Shown here: positions 31,239-40,753 of the stretch, one piece after another
Layout: each line of letters starts with the position of its first letter
Numbering within the stretch: position 1 is the stretch's first letter
Assembly (NCBI RefSeq): GCF_000499785.1
Contig: NZ_HG726024.1
Span: 217,371 to 272,930, forward strand
Source: Bacteroides neonati
GTDB lineage: Bacteria > Bacteroidota > Bacteroidia > Bacteroidales > Bacteroidaceae
Length of the DNA stretch: 55,560 nt
Direction: 5' to 3'
Translations under genes and position numbers: made by a program
The notes under the pieces: generated by a model
Databases searched by the model: none
The model's input: the letters and a program-made list of their open reading frames with translations, nothing else
What the model was told of the DNA's origin: nothing

Positions 31239-32120
31239 TTAGTTGAGTAAGTTCGAGTCTTTATCTTCGTATGTTTCCTTTGGCGTGAATAGTCCGACAA
31301 ATCCTTTTCCGGCTTTGACAATGCGCACCCACAGACTCTTCAGCAGTGAACCGTCGGCATTGAGCGTAGCGTTTCCGGTCAGCACTCGTACCCGTTTGCC
31401 AGTCAGAAACACCAGTCTACCGTATGGCTTCATGTTCAGAGCCAGTGATCCGTCCTCTCCTCGGCGTATGTCCGTGCGGAAGCCGAAGCGTCTGGCCAGT
31501 GCAGTGTCGAAGGCGAAGTTCATGCCACGCACGCAGAGTTCGGGACGCTTAACCGCCTGAAGCTTCAGGTGCAGGTCGCGCAAGGTTTCGTACACCCACA
31601 ACCCCACACGCGAATGATGCTTGTCGGGCATGAAGCTCCACAGTCCGAATGTGCACACTACTCCCTTGCGGCTTAGCTCGCGCACATGCGTGGCGATGTA
31701 GTGGGGGGGATATACCGTATCGGCATCGACGCAGAGGTGATATCTTCCCCGTGCATGGTTCAGTCCGCATTGGCGGGCGTGTCCCGGTCCTTTTTGGATT
31801 TCGTTGTAGTAGGTTGCTCCCAAGGTTTGCAGCACCTCTTCGGTACGATCGGTCGACTGGTTGTTGACCACCAGAATCTCGATTGGAAAGTCGCATTCGT
31901 TGTCGCACAGCGACCACAGACAGCTTAGCAGGTGCTCCTCTTCGTTGTGGGCGATGATAACTACCGAGGCGATGATAGGATTCGGTTGCTGTCCCTGTTG
32001 TGCCTGTTGCTCAATCTCCTTCAACTGCTTCAGTTTGCTGCGCACCTCTTCGATGATCGAGGGCGAAACGCTGCCGATAGGCTGCTCATAAACGCGTATG
32101 TAATTGGTATACCAACTCAT
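31239..32120 (-). CDS. glycosyltransferase family 2
   Basis: 293 residues, GT-A fold: ASVVIIAHNEEEHLLSCLWS, EILVVNNQSTDRTEEV, LCVDADTVYPP (D-x-D for metal/nucleotide sugar), LCVRGMNFAFDTALARRFGF. It probably adds one sugar in the cytoplasm to the repeat unit. The start codon overlaps the stop of the upstream gene (32117-32120), showing tight operon coupling. The N-terminal ~50 residues (SIIEEVRSKLKQLKEIEQQA) are a charged helix not seen in minimal GT2 enzymes. Confidence 0.9.
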   Translation of the reverse strand: MSWYTNYIRVYEQPIGSVSPSIIEEVRSKLKQLKEIEQQAQQGQQPNPIIASVVIIAHNEEEHLLSCLWSLCDNECDFPIEILVVNNQSTDRTEEVLQTLGATYYNEIQKGPGHARQCGLNHARGRYHLCVDADTVYPPHYIATHVRELSRKGVVCTFGLWSFMPDKHHSRVGLWVYETLRDLHLKLQAVKRPELCVRGMNFAFDTALARRFGFRTDIRRGEDGSLALNMKPYGRLVFLTGKRVRVLTGNATLNADGSLLKSLWVRIVKAGKGFVGLFTPKETYEDKDSNLLN

Positions 32121-33283
32121 GGATGGTTCTGTTTAGTAGTTAATGATTCGAATAGTCGGGTCCATTGCGGCATCACCCATTCGGGCAGGTAGCGTCGTAT
32201 GTTCATCCGCGCCCGTTTGCCCATTTGTTGCCTTGCCTCGTCGTTCTCAATCAGGTAGCAGATCGAAGTGGCTAGGTGTTCAGTGTCTCCGTCCGGCACC
32301 AGCAGTCCGTCTGCGGTATGCATGATAATGTCGCTGGGTCCGTGCGGGCAGTCAAACGAAATGCAGGGCACGCCGCATGACATGGCTTCCGCCAGCACCA
32401 GCCCAAACCCTTCGTAGCGCGAGCTCATTACGTAGAAATCGCTCTCCATGTACTTCTCGTAAATGCGGTTGGTGGGTGGATACAGTGTCACCTGCCTTTT
32501 GAGCCCGTACGAGCCGATGCGTTCTTCGAGCATGGCGCGGTCGCTTCCTTCGCCGTAGATAGCGAGCTTCCAGTCGCGATGCTTCTTGGCTACTCGCTTC
32601 CACGCTTCGATAAGCAGGTCGTAGCCCTTCTGATTCTCCAATCGGCCTACACTGATAACCTGTTTGTAGGTCTGTGTAGGATCTTTGACTCGTTGCGGAA
32701 AATGGGTCAGCATATTGGGTATCACCACTGCCTGCTTCACTTTGCGCCATGCCTGTGCATCGGCACGTGTCAGGGCAACGAAGGCGTCGCACCGCTTGAT
32801 TCCGCGGTACAATTTCCAATCTGCCACTGTGGCTGCGAACTTCATCAGGGGGTTGTTCCGGTGGATGGCTCTCTTGCCGATAGCTCCTTTGGCCGAGTGG
32901 CTTTCGAGCACCCATTTGGCCTCCCCTTTGATGCTGCTGAGGATGCCAATCTCCATGGGCGAGTAGGTAGTGCTTACAATCACATCCGGTTCGATGCGTT
33001 GTAACTGCTTCTTCAATGCCCGCTTGAAGCGGCGCAACATTCCTATATAGAGGTAGCTTCGCTTCACGATTCCGTAGCGGTACTGGGTATAGAACTCTAT
33101 CCCCAGATCGATGTGGCACACCGCCTGTGTCAACGGAAACACAATGGGATGCTGCCCCTGTTCGTAGGTAATCAGCGTTACTCCATAGCCCGGCAGCGAG
33201 GCGAGGTAGTTCATCTTTTCAATCAGAATACGCTCTACGCCACCTACGACGGTTAGTGAGCGAAATACATACACTATCTTCAT
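32117..33283 (-). CDS. glycosyltransferase family 4
   Basis: 388 residues, GT-B fold. N-terminal acceptor domain MKIVYVFRSLTVVGGVERIL; C-terminal donor domain with ISVGRLENQKGYDLLIEAWK, KLAIYGEGSD and SSRYEGFGLVLAEAMSCGVP, including the E-x7-E motif that binds the nucleotide sugar. It transfers a sugar with retention of configuration in the surface-polysaccharide pathway. It overlaps the next gene by 4 nt and lies 12 nt after the previous one. Confidence 0.92.
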   Translation of the reverse strand: MKIVYVFRSLTVVGGVERILIEKMNYLASLPGYGVTLITYEQGQHPIVFPLTQAVCHIDLGIEFYTQYRYGIVKRSYLYIGMLRRFKRALKKQLQRIEPDVIVSTTYSPMEIGILSSIKGEAKWVLESHSAKGAIGKRAIHRNNPLMKFAATVADWKLYRGIKRCDAFVALTRADAQAWRKVKQAVVIPNMLTHFPQRVKDPTQTYKQVISVGRLENQKGYDLLIEAWKRVAKKHRDWKLAIYGEGSDRAMLEERIGSYGLKRQVTLYPPTNRIYEKYMESDFYVMSSRYEGFGLVLAEAMSCGVPCISFDCPHGPSDIIMHTADGLLVPDGDTEHLATSICYLIENDEARQQMGKRARMNIRRYLPEWVMPQWTRLFESLTTKQNHP

Positions 33284-33295
33284 AATCGTTGGCTT

Positions 33296-34369
33296 TTATC
33301 GGGTTGATAACCGGCGGAGTGTCGTTTTTGCGCTCCACGATAGCTGGAGCAGGCGTAGAAAGCCGGTCAGCAGCAGCGTGGCGATACCATACGGCAGCTT
33401 ACTCCATAACAGATAGATAAGGTTACTTGTTCGATGACGATCGAGCTGCCACACTTCGCCTGCCGTGAGAGGATGGCGAAGCAGTTCGCGTATCTGCCGT
33501 GCGCCTGCCGGGGGCACGATCAGCTTGCGCCTATCTACCACGTACGAGGCGGCTTCGAAACTGTACTTCATCAGGTTGGTCACCATGTCGGCGGCGTAGG
33601 GTTGGTCTTTGAGTCCCTCGAAGCGTTGCTTGCCGTAGCTGCGTATGTAGACCTGTTCGTCGATCTCGCTCAGCGGAATCTGCTTGCGTGTGCCGTGTTG
33701 CGAAAGCGAGTCGGGGCGGATGATGTACGCGTAGGTATATTCGGGCAGTAGAACAAACGAGTCGACCTCGGGAAGGAGGTCGTACAGAAAAACAAAGTCC
33801 TCGCCAATGTGCAGGTTTTGGAAGCGTAGCTGCTTGTCGCGCACGAACGAGAGATCGTACAGGATGTTCCAGATGTAGAACCCCAGCACGTGGTGCAGCT
33901 CCCCAAAACGCAGTGCCGCCAATTTGCCCGGTTCGTGTGCCGAAAGGTGCGGCAGGGCGAATTCGCGTGTGACCTCACCCGTAGCGACATTAACCTGCCG
34001 GTGCGAGCCGATTGCCACCTGTGCACCTTCGTGCTCGATGGAGCGATAGAGCAGCTCGATGCAGTCGGGTGTTATCCGGTCATCACTGTCGAGAAAGAAG
34101 AGGTACTTGCCCGTAGCCTGTTCGATGGCGGTGTTGCGTGCCGCTGCCACACCGAGGTTGCGTGGATGTGCCACGATGCGGATGTCCTTGCCCCGTTCGT
34201 GGGTACCTTGCAGGGTGCGCACCAAGTCTACTCCAGCGTCCGTTCCGCAGTCGTCGATAAGCAGAAATTCGATCGACCCGAAGGTCTGTGCCAATGCCCC
34301 TTGCATGGTTTCTCCGATGTAAGCTTCGGCATTGTAGAGGGGGATGGCGATGGTTACTTCATACCTCAT
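33296..34369 (-). CDS. glycosyltransferase family 2
   Basis: 357 residues. GT-A motifs: YEVTIAIPLYNAEAYIGETM, IEFLLIDDCGTDAGV, YLFFLDSDDRITPDC (D-x-D). The middle (ELHHVLGFYIWNILYDLSFV, FQNLHIGEDFVFLYDLLPEV) contains the E-D catalytic pair seen in capsule GT2 enzymes. It ends in a hydrophobic, basic helix (IATLLLTGFLRLLQLSWSAK) that could tether it to the inner membrane. Same operon; 12 nt before the next gene. Confidence 0.92.
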   Translation of the reverse strand: MRYEVTIAIPLYNAEAYIGETMQGALAQTFGSIEFLLIDDCGTDAGVDLVRTLQGTHERGKDIRIVAHPRNLGVAAARNTAIEQATGKYLFFLDSDDRITPDCIELLYRSIEHEGAQVAIGSHRQVNVATGEVTREFALPHLSAHEPGKLAALRFGELHHVLGFYIWNILYDLSFVRDKQLRFQNLHIGEDFVFLYDLLPEVDSFVLLPEYTYAYIIRPDSLSQHGTRKQIPLSEIDEQVYIRSYGKQRFEGLKDQPYAADMVTNLMKYSFEAASYVVDRRKLIVPPAGARQIRELLRHPLTAGEVWQLDRHRTSNLIYLLWSKLPYGIATLLLTGFLRLLQLSWSAKTTLRRLSTR

Positions 34370-34393
34370 ATCTATTGTCTTTGAGCGTTATAT

Positions 34394-35305
34394 CTATTCT
34401 ATTCGAGCATGTATTTGCTGCTCGTAGCGGCTGTCGGCAGGGTCTTTCACCCGATCTCCTCCGGCGGCTTCGTTCACAAACTTCCGTTCTATCTTCACCT
34501 TTCGTTTGGCGTTCATCCGCCACCATTCGTATTCAATGTCCACGTGTCCGGCATCGACCGCCTGATAGCCCGCCTTGAAGAGCTGGTACGATAGCACCGT
34601 AGCCGTAGGGCCGAGGGCGATGAGAAAGAGCACCCCCTTCTCCAGTTTCAAGGCTTGTGCCAGTATCTCGTCGTAGCGTTCGAAGGCATTGCGTGGGGGG
34701 CAGAGGATGCGGCGGATGCTGCGTGCCCCGTCAAAAAGGTCGTTGCCCACTCCTAGACGGCTTTGCGCTCCTTCGATAATCACCACGTCGCGGTCGTTCC
34801 AGATGCTGCGCATATCTTCGAACCATCGGCCCGAATCCTCTTTCGAGGCGAAATCCATGTAAGGCCTCGTCACGAAGGTATTGTAGTACCTCCGTCCCGG
34901 TGTCAGGTAGCGATCCCACCACGCGCCGTACAAGAAGAAGTGCGTGCGCCAGAAGCGGCGGCACTTGCGGTTGTAGCGGTACAGATTGGTAAACGTGTCC
35001 GAGAGGCACACCAGATGCCCTTCGTCGTGGCTCACGAGCACCTCGCGCAGCATGGCTGCCAGCCGGGGACTGCCCTGCTGAAAGCCGATGGCCTTGTCGG
35101 GGCTCGTCAGTAGCAGTTCGCCATCGCCAAAGCGGCTGATCGAGCACCCCTCTTGGGCGATGCGGCGTATCGTTTCATCGATCGATGCCACCTGCGGCAC
35201 TACGCGTTGACGTTTGCCCAGCACGATGTACCAAAAATTATACCATTCAACGGTCGCATTGTAGCGTACCTTCTGTGCCATTCGGCGGATGATGTCTATC
35301 CTCAT
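34394..35305 (-). CDS. GT-D fold glycosyltransferase (DUF1792/SP_1767 type)
   Basis: 303 residues. CSISRFGDGELLLTSPD near residue 54 is the conserved R-x-G-D-G-E segment of this family; other typical segments are FWRTHFFLYGAWWDRYL, VVIIEGAQSRLGVGNDLF, FLIALGPTATVLSYQLFKAG and AVDAGHVDIEYEWW. Known members add glucose to glycoproteins or polysaccharides. It is the fourth transferase of the operon read from its promoter-distal end. The local sequence is G+C rich. Confidence 0.9.
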   Translation of the reverse strand: MRIDIIRRMAQKVRYNATVEWYNFWYIVLGKRQRVVPQVASIDETIRRIAQEGCSISRFGDGELLLTSPDKAIGFQQGSPRLAAMLREVLVSHDEGHLVCLSDTFTNLYRYNRKCRRFWRTHFFLYGAWWDRYLTPGRRYYNTFVTRPYMDFASKEDSGRWFEDMRSIWNDRDVVIIEGAQSRLGVGNDLFDGARSIRRILCPPRNAFERYDEILAQALKLEKGVLFLIALGPTATVLSYQLFKAGYQAVDAGHVDIEYEWWRMNAKRKVKIERKFVNEAAGGDRVKDPADSRYEQQIHARIE

Positions 35306-35320
35306 GGGTGAGTCTGATTT

Positions 35321-36448
35321 TTAGGGTTTGGAAAACGCACGGTCTATCACCTCCTGCATCTGTTGCTGCCACGACAAGCGTTGCTCGATAGTAGCGCGTA
35401 TCCGCCCCGGATCGAGATCGATCGAGTGGTAAAAGCGCAACAACCTGCCGATGTCGAGCGGTGTTTCGTCGGGCGGTGCTTTGAGCACGTAGGGCATCTG
35501 CTCAAAGTCGCTGTCGGTTTCGGAGTATACGAACGGAATGCCCCGTGCCGCATACTCGCGGTTCTTGAGTGTTTTGATATGCTCGATACCGCTGCGGTGG
35601 CGCGCCAGACTGCCGATACCGATGTGCGAGTGCTCGAAGAGCGCATCGAGCGCACTGCCAAACAGCGCTTCCTGAAACACCACGCGTTCCTCCAACCCAT
35701 GCTCGGCTACCAACTGTTTGTAGCCCTCCACCACCTGCGGCACGCCGTAGCCCACCACGTGCAGATACACCTCTTCGGTGTGCGGAGCCGCGTAATAGTC
35801 TATCAAACCCCGGATGGCGCGATCGAATCCGTGCCATGGGTGCATTGTTGCCACGGCAATGAGGTGCACCTCGTTGCCTGCCGGTGCACCGCTCGTTTTC
35901 TGCCTGATCTGCCCGAAGTCGATGCCGTTCGAGATGCGTATTGTGGGGCGGTTCCAAATTATCTCGTAGTCCGAGAAGGTCACGATGTAGTCCACATACC
36001 GTGCCAATTGCTTGCGAAAGCACTTGTCGACCAGTAAAATGCGCTGATACGGCGCGGGAAGTCCCTTGTATTCGCGGTCGTAGGGGTAGGTGGGTATCTC
36101 CATCACGATGCGCGCACCACTCTTGCGGAGCTTACGCAACAGGGCGATGGTCCACGGGTTGGCGTTGTGGTCGTAGCGGATGTAGACGAACCCGATCCGC
36201 TCTTCGTTCACGTACCGGGCGATGCAGCCCAGACCCGTACGCTTGCGTATCTTTCCGCCCAGTCCGTTGCCGTAGTCGCACAGCACCTTATCGTCGATCA
36301 TGCGGCGTTTGTGGTTATGGTCGTCGTCGAGCCAACAGGTGTGTACCTCCATGCCGCACGCTTCGAGCGCGCTTACCTGGTAGCGTATCTTCTTGCTGAT
36401 GCCGTTAAACTCCTCGAATCCGTGAAAGAGTAAGAACAATGCCTTCAT
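35321..36448 (-). CDS. glycosyltransferase (GT4-like)
   Basis: 375 residues from ATG 36448 (MKALFLLFHGFEEFNGISKK). A GTG further upstream at 36475 would add nine residues with no family resemblance, so I prefer the ATG. GT-B features: HLIAVATMHPWHGFDRAIRG, YLHVVGYGVPQVVEGYKQLV, FEHSHIGIGSLARHRSGIEH, ALKNREYAARGIPFVYSETD-like donor-binding region with E residues. It probably adds a sugar to the growing repeat unit. It follows the flippase gene by 35 nt. Confidence 0.85.
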   Translation of the reverse strand: MKALFLLFHGFEEFNGISKKIRYQVSALEACGMEVHTCWLDDDHNHKRRMIDDKVLCDYGNGLGGKIRKRTGLGCIARYVNEERIGFVYIRYDHNANPWTIALLRKLRKSGARIVMEIPTYPYDREYKGLPAPYQRILLVDKCFRKQLARYVDYIVTFSDYEIIWNRPTIRISNGIDFGQIRQKTSGAPAGNEVHLIAVATMHPWHGFDRAIRGLIDYYAAPHTEEVYLHVVGYGVPQVVEGYKQLVAEHGLEERVVFQEALFGSALDALFEHSHIGIGSLARHRSGIEHIKTLKNREYAARGIPFVYSETDSDFEQMPYVLKAPPDETPLDIGRLLRFYHSIDLDPGRIRATIEQRLSWQQQMQEVIDRAFSKP

Positions 36449-36483
36449 TTCGTTATCTGTTTTGTTTTTTGTCACCGAATTGG

Positions 36484-37938
36484 TTATAGCTTGTTGCGTC
36501 GAAACAGTTTTTTAACTCCGTCTAATAAGTTGTACTCTCCGCTCAACTGCACGTAGATAAACACCACAGCGGCAAATACGGTTCCTTTTATCAGGATGTT
36601 TATCAATATATGTGTCTCTTCGAGTACATAGCTTAGGGGTAGCAATACGACTGTACAAAGCATGCTGAGCAGTAGGGGTGAGCCGAGTTGTTTGAGGAAA
36701 TAACGTTCGCTACGCCCGAATGTGACTCGGTACATCTGCCAGTAGCACTGCCCGAAGTTGATAGTAAACGTAATCACGATGCACCACGCCACCGCCTCGA
36801 GCGAGCCGAAGTAAAATACTCCCAGCAGGATACCACTCACGTTGAGTACCGATGAGAACACGCCACAGACGAACAGACTGCGTGTATCACCTGAAGCCTG
36901 AAAGATGCTACCTGACGAGGAGAGGATGATTTGCAGCCCCACCGATAACGTGAGAATGCGAAACACCGCCACCGACGGTAACCACTGTGCACCGAAGAGA
37001 ATAAAGGTAAGCTCTTTGGCGGTAAAGAATAGGCATACGCTGATGGGAAATCCGGCAAACGCTAGCAACCGTACAATGCGCTCGTAGCTAGAAGCAAGGC
37101 GTAGGCTATCGTTCTGTAAATCGCTCAGTATCGGGTGCATCACTGGAGTAATAACCTGTGTGATGTTTTGTAACGGAAGCATCATCAGCCGATACGACTT
37201 GTCGTAATATCCCAACGAAGACATTCCTAAATATTTGCCAATAAGTAGCTTATCGAGGTTGCGACTGAAATAGTTGATAACGTTGAACAAGAATTGGTAG
37301 GCTGAGTAGCCGAATATCTTGCGAATAGCCCGCAATCCCAACGTCGGGTGTAAGGACTGCGGATAGCGCTGGTACGAGATCGCAAACATCAGGATACTCG
37401 ACAAGATGGGGCTGATGATGAGAGCATATAACCCTGCCCCTAATAGTGCTGCTCCTACTCCTGCTGCTCCTGATACTATCTGGATGATAAAGCTACGCAA
37501 GGCGATGAATTTGAATTCCTTGTTCTTGTTGAACAGGGCACTGGGCACAATATTGGCCGAGGCAAAGAATAGGTTCAGTGCCAGCAATTGGCACAATGTG
37601 CGTAATATCTCGCTCTTATAATAGGCGGCAATAGGCCACGATGCACCGAAAAACAGCAAGCTAATGCCTATACCTGAGAAGATGGTAAACGAAAAGATGT
37701 CCGACAGGTCTTCACGCGTGAGTTCCTTTTGTTGCACGATGGCAGGAGAGATGCCCATGTCAGTAAAGATGCTGAAGAAGTTGATAATGACCGTGGCAAT
37801 GGCTACGATACCAAAATCATCGGGCGAGAGTAGGCGAGAGAGTACCCCTACCACCACGAGTGAAATCACTATACCCGAATATTTGGCTACGGCCGTGTAA
37901 AAAACACCTGATAGAAGTAATTGTTTGGTTGTTTTCAT
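36484..37938 (-). CDS. Wzx-like polysaccharide flippase (MOP superfamily)
   Basis: 484 residues with about 12-14 transmembrane helices. The N-terminal signature TKQLLLSGVFYTAVAKYSGI, VLSRLLSPDDFGIVAIATVI, DMGISPAIVQQKELT is typical of the LPS/colanic-acid type flippases of this superfamily. It moves lipid-linked oligosaccharide repeat units across the inner membrane. The start overlaps the stop of the first gene of the operon by 4 nt (ATGA). Confidence 0.92.
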   Translation of the reverse strand: MKTTKQLLLSGVFYTAVAKYSGIVISLVVVGVLSRLLSPDDFGIVAIATVIINFFSIFTDMGISPAIVQQKELTREDLSDIFSFTIFSGIGISLLFFGASWPIAAYYKSEILRTLCQLLALNLFFASANIVPSALFNKNKEFKFIALRSFIIQIVSGAAGVGAALLGAGLYALIISPILSSILMFAISYQRYPQSLHPTLGLRAIRKIFGYSAYQFLFNVINYFSRNLDKLLIGKYLGMSSLGYYDKSYRLMMLPLQNITQVITPVMHPILSDLQNDSLRLASSYERIVRLLAFAGFPISVCLFFTAKELTFILFGAQWLPSVAVFRILTLSVGLQIILSSSGSIFQASGDTRSLFVCGVFSSVLNVSGILLGVFYFGSLEAVAWCIVITFTINFGQCYWQMYRVTFGRSERYFLKQLGSPLLLSMLCTVVLLPLSYVLEETHILINILIKGTVFAAVVFIYVQLSGEYNLLDGVKKLFRRNKL

Positions 37939-39029
37939 TGCTTCATTGCCCTCGCTTCTTCATAAGCCGCCACATAGGCACGGCTGATCTGTTCTAGTCC
38001 GAAATGTTCCTGTGCATAGCGGTAGTTCGCTTCGCCATGCCCTGCAAGGCGTAAGCGGTAGGCATCTTCGATCGCCGTTACGATACTCTTCGTGTTGTCG
38101 GGATCGAAAGTAGGGTTACCAGTTTGCCGCAACAATGGGCCTACGTTGCCCGTATCCGGTCCGATCACTACTTTGCCGAAAAGAAATCCCAGAGGTACGT
38201 TGCCCGAATTGAGAATCTCTTTGCGCTGAACCATCACTACGTCCGATGCTGCGAGGTAATAAGGCAGACGGTCGTTGCTTACAATATCTTCGTTAGATCC
38301 CGCACGGATATGCCACAAGCGTGCAAGAGGAATCAGTGTGTGATAGGCAATCCGAGACATCCACCGCTTGGTTACTTGCTTGTACCATGGTTTGCGGTAG
38401 AATGGCAACAGGCGCGGAGCGAGTAGGTATTTGCCCGGTAGGTGTGTGTGCAGCCAGGCGCTCAGCACCATACTTACCTCTTCACGGTTACGGAACTTGC
38501 CGAATGCGGTCAGCACGAACTTTGTGCGTCCGATACCAAGCTTTCTGCGCGCCACTTCAGGCGATAGGTCTTGTGGATACGTATCTTCGTAGAGGTGGTG
38601 AGGTATGATGCGGTTGCAGCTTTGCGGATGCTCTGCTAGAAACTCATTGTAGCTGTATTCACCCATATGTACTACCACGTCTGCTGCCTGTTCAACCACG
38701 TCGTAAGCTGCCTTGATAAACGGGTTGGCATAGTGTGGGCGTAGGTTGTGCCGCGTATATACGATATGTGCCCCTCTATTGCGCCAATACCCGATACGTA
38801 CGCGTAGCTGCTCTACTACTTCTGGTGCATTGCACGACCATCCAACTAGCTCCTCGGGCCATTGCAGGTGAATAATGTCGTAACTCGCTTGCTCTTCGTT
38901 CCAGAAGCGCTCGGTCGAGTAGGTGATATCCACTCCCAGACCAGCTATACCTCTACATAACGTCTCTACAAACAAGTTGTCTGTATCCCCTTCTTTAAAT
39001 GCAACCAAAACGCGTAGTGGTGTTCTCAT
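37935..39029 (-). CDS. glycosyltransferase, first gene of the polysaccharide operon
   Basis: 364 residues, GT-B-like. N-terminus MRTPLRVLVAFKEGDTDNLF, IIHLQWPEELVGW, IVYTRHNLRPHYANPF; C-terminal donor domain KFVLTAFGKFRNREEVSMVL, LPYYLAASDVVMVQRKEILN, SGNVPLGFLFGKVVIGPDTG. This resembles GT4 and mannosyl/glucosyl transferases of exopolysaccharide loci. It is first behind the operon promoter and coupled to the flippase gene. Confidence 0.85.
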   Translation of the reverse strand: MRTPLRVLVAFKEGDTDNLFVETLCRGIAGLGVDITYSTERFWNEEQASYDIIHLQWPEELVGWSCNAPEVVEQLRVRIGYWRNRGAHIVYTRHNLRPHYANPFIKAAYDVVEQAADVVVHMGEYSYNEFLAEHPQSCNRIIPHHLYEDTYPQDLSPEVARRKLGIGRTKFVLTAFGKFRNREEVSMVLSAWLHTHLPGKYLLAPRLLPFYRKPWYKQVTKRWMSRIAYHTLIPLARLWHIRAGSNEDIVSNDRLPYYLAASDVVMVQRKEILNSGNVPLGFLFGKVVIGPDTGNVGPLLRQTGNPTFDPDNTKSIVTAIEDAYRLRLAGHGEANYRYAQEHFGLEQISRAYVAAYEEARAMKQ

Positions 39030-39083
39030 TTTTCTTTGTTTTTGGGATTGATATATCAGCTATTCTCTCTCGTTCCCTTCTTA

Positions 39084-39114
39084 CAAAGATACGTTTCTTT
39101 TGATAAAACTCAAA
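39084..39114 (-). promoter_or_regulatory. promoter of the polysaccharide operon
   Basis: On the minus strand -33 TTTG (39114-39111), 19-bp spacer, -7 TATCTTTG (39091-39084), ~55 bp before the first start codon. No flanking inverted repeats were found, so it does not look invertible. Confidence 0.75.
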
Positions 39115-39235
39115 TAAAGTAACAAATAATTTTAAAGCTTTAGGTTCTTTCCTTTTGCGCTGCATATCATCTCTGGTGCATTGAAACAAACCCATTTGTC
39201 GACTAAGGTCGGGTACTGCTTCAATGCTCTTTGCG

Positions 39236-40612
39236 TTACCGGATTGTTGTTCTGGTAATACTCTTTCGGGCAGGGGTACGAATCACTTCTTTGACTGGTT
39301 GGATGGTGGATTGAGCCGTTGGGCTTGTAGGCTTGATGGTACCGTCTATCAATCCGATGGTGGTACTGAGCAGCATCTCATCCGGGTTTCCAAAGGGAAG
39401 GAATTTAGTCAGGTTATTCGTTTCGCTGATCGTTTTGGTGGCAGTAAAACTCCCGCCGCGTCCCGACTCTTGGAGGCTATTGTATACCGTACAAACCACC
39501 GGATTGAGCGACCACGTGTTTGTGGGGTCTGCAAAACCCTCCGTAGCCACCCCGTTGCATGAAACGTTGCTGCCTACAAGACCCCATCTTTTTAATGGTG
39601 ACAGTAAGTTGAGCATTACTCCCGATACTCCTGCTGTGGCATTGGAAGAGATGATAAAGCCTTGCGATATATTCAAGTTGCTACCCGATCCGATTAGTTT
39701 GGAGTCGAAAGTCAACGACCGATCTTTGCTGGTTAGTTTGTCGTTGTAGGTTAGGTTTCCTAGTGGTGTGCCCAAAGCACTCTGGGGTGCTACCAATGCG
39801 CACAATAGTTGGGCACATGCCAGTGAACCGCCTTTGTTATAGCGCAGATCGAGAATGAGTTCGGTAATGCCTGCCGTGGCAAACTCGCGCGAAACAGCTC
39901 TTAACTGCTCGTTGTATTTTTGCGGATCGGCCTCTGTGCCGGCAGTGAAGTGACTGTATACAAGATAGCCCACCTTGATACCATTGGCGGTGGTTATCAC
40001 GCTGTGGTAATGGATCGGATTGTCTTCTACTCCTTGTTCGGCACCGATCTGCGCGGTTCCGCTCTTAACCACCACTCCTATTTGCGCCTCGGTCTCAGGA
40101 TCTGTCTGGTAGGTATATGTGCCTGTTGTCAGTTTCAAGGCTAAGCCCGTATTCAATAACTTGGGTTCGCTTTTCTTAGTGATAACCTCGTCGTTTACTT
40201 CCACAATCCAATCGCCTCGCTTCAGTCCGGCAGCACTGGCGGGTGAGTCGGGCAGTACATACGTAATCAGTGCGTTGTAAGCTGTATCGTTATTGACAAC
40301 TTGATAAAGATTGTAATCGAATCCGTAGCTAGGTAGGGGTTGCTGATAGATGGTGTCTATATACGAAGCAGCATTATCCTCTTTCGATACGATACTCTTT
40401 AGAAAATCTTCGGGTGCTTTAAAAAAGTTCAAGTTTTTATCTTCCGGAATATCCGTGTACCAAAGGTAGTTCTCGCGCATCACGGTGGTGATCCATTGAT
40501 CCAATTCGGTTTCTGCAGCATACTCCGGCCAGCGGTCTACACCACACGAGGTAAGACTCGATAGGGTGGCAACAAGCGTTGCCGGAATCAGTAGTAGGTT
40601 TCTTATTTTCAT
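39236..40612 (-). CDS. PDZ/S41-peptidase-like lipoprotein, probably inactive
   Basis: 458 residues. Lipoprotein signal MKIRNLLLIPATLVATLSSL ending LTSC. A PDZ domain at ~residues 95-190 (YVLPDSPASAAGLKRGDWIV) and the S41 fold follow (KVGYLVYSHF, ELILDLRYNKGG). In active S41 enzymes of this group the nucleophile sits in T-A-S-A-S-E and the lysine in G-K-N/G. Here the matching segments read SNATAGVSGVMLN and VGSNVSCNGVA, so serine appears replaced by glycine and lysine by asparagine or cysteine. It may bind peptides without cutting them. Neighbours: divergent mnmA and, downstream, the polysaccharide operon. Confidence 0.88.
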   Translation of the reverse strand: MKIRNLLLIPATLVATLSSLTSCGVDRWPEYAAETELDQWITTVMRENYLWYTDIPEDKNLNFFKAPEDFLKSIVSKEDNAASYIDTIYQQPLPSYGFDYNLYQVVNNDTAYNALITYVLPDSPASAAGLKRGDWIVEVNDEVITKKSEPKLLNTGLALKLTTGTYTYQTDPETEAQIGVVVKSGTAQIGAEQGVEDNPIHYHSVITTANGIKVGYLVYSHFTAGTEADPQKYNEQLRAVSREFATAGITELILDLRYNKGGSLACAQLLCALVAPQSALGTPLGNLTYNDKLTSKDRSLTFDSKLIGSGSNLNISQGFIISSNATAGVSGVMLNLLSPLKRWGLVGSNVSCNGVATEGFADPTNTWSLNPVVCTVYNSLQESGRGGSFTATKTISETNNLTKFLPFGNPDEMLLSTTIGLIDGTIKPTSPTAQSTIQPVKEVIRTPARKSITRTTIR

Positions 40613-40698
40613 ATCATAGTGAGCTGTTTATGCTGCAAATGTATGAAATACTTCCGTTTTCTACCACAATTATGGTATAAAAATGGCTTTAATGTGTG

Positions 40699-40730
40699 AT
40701 TGCTTATTTGCCGGCCAATTGCTATCTTTG
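40699..40730 (+). promoter_or_regulatory. promoter of mnmA
   Basis: -33 ATTG (40699-40702), 20-bp spacer, -7 TATCTTTG (40723-40730), ~25 bp before the start at 40754, supporting that start over the upstream one. Confidence 0.7.
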
Positions 40731-40753
40731 CATCAGTTTCAATAGGTATTAGC

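Noticed and set aside
39030..39235. Invertible promoter for the polysaccharide operon, as in B. fragilis capsules
   Set aside because: A good promoter is present but no flanking inverted repeats were found.
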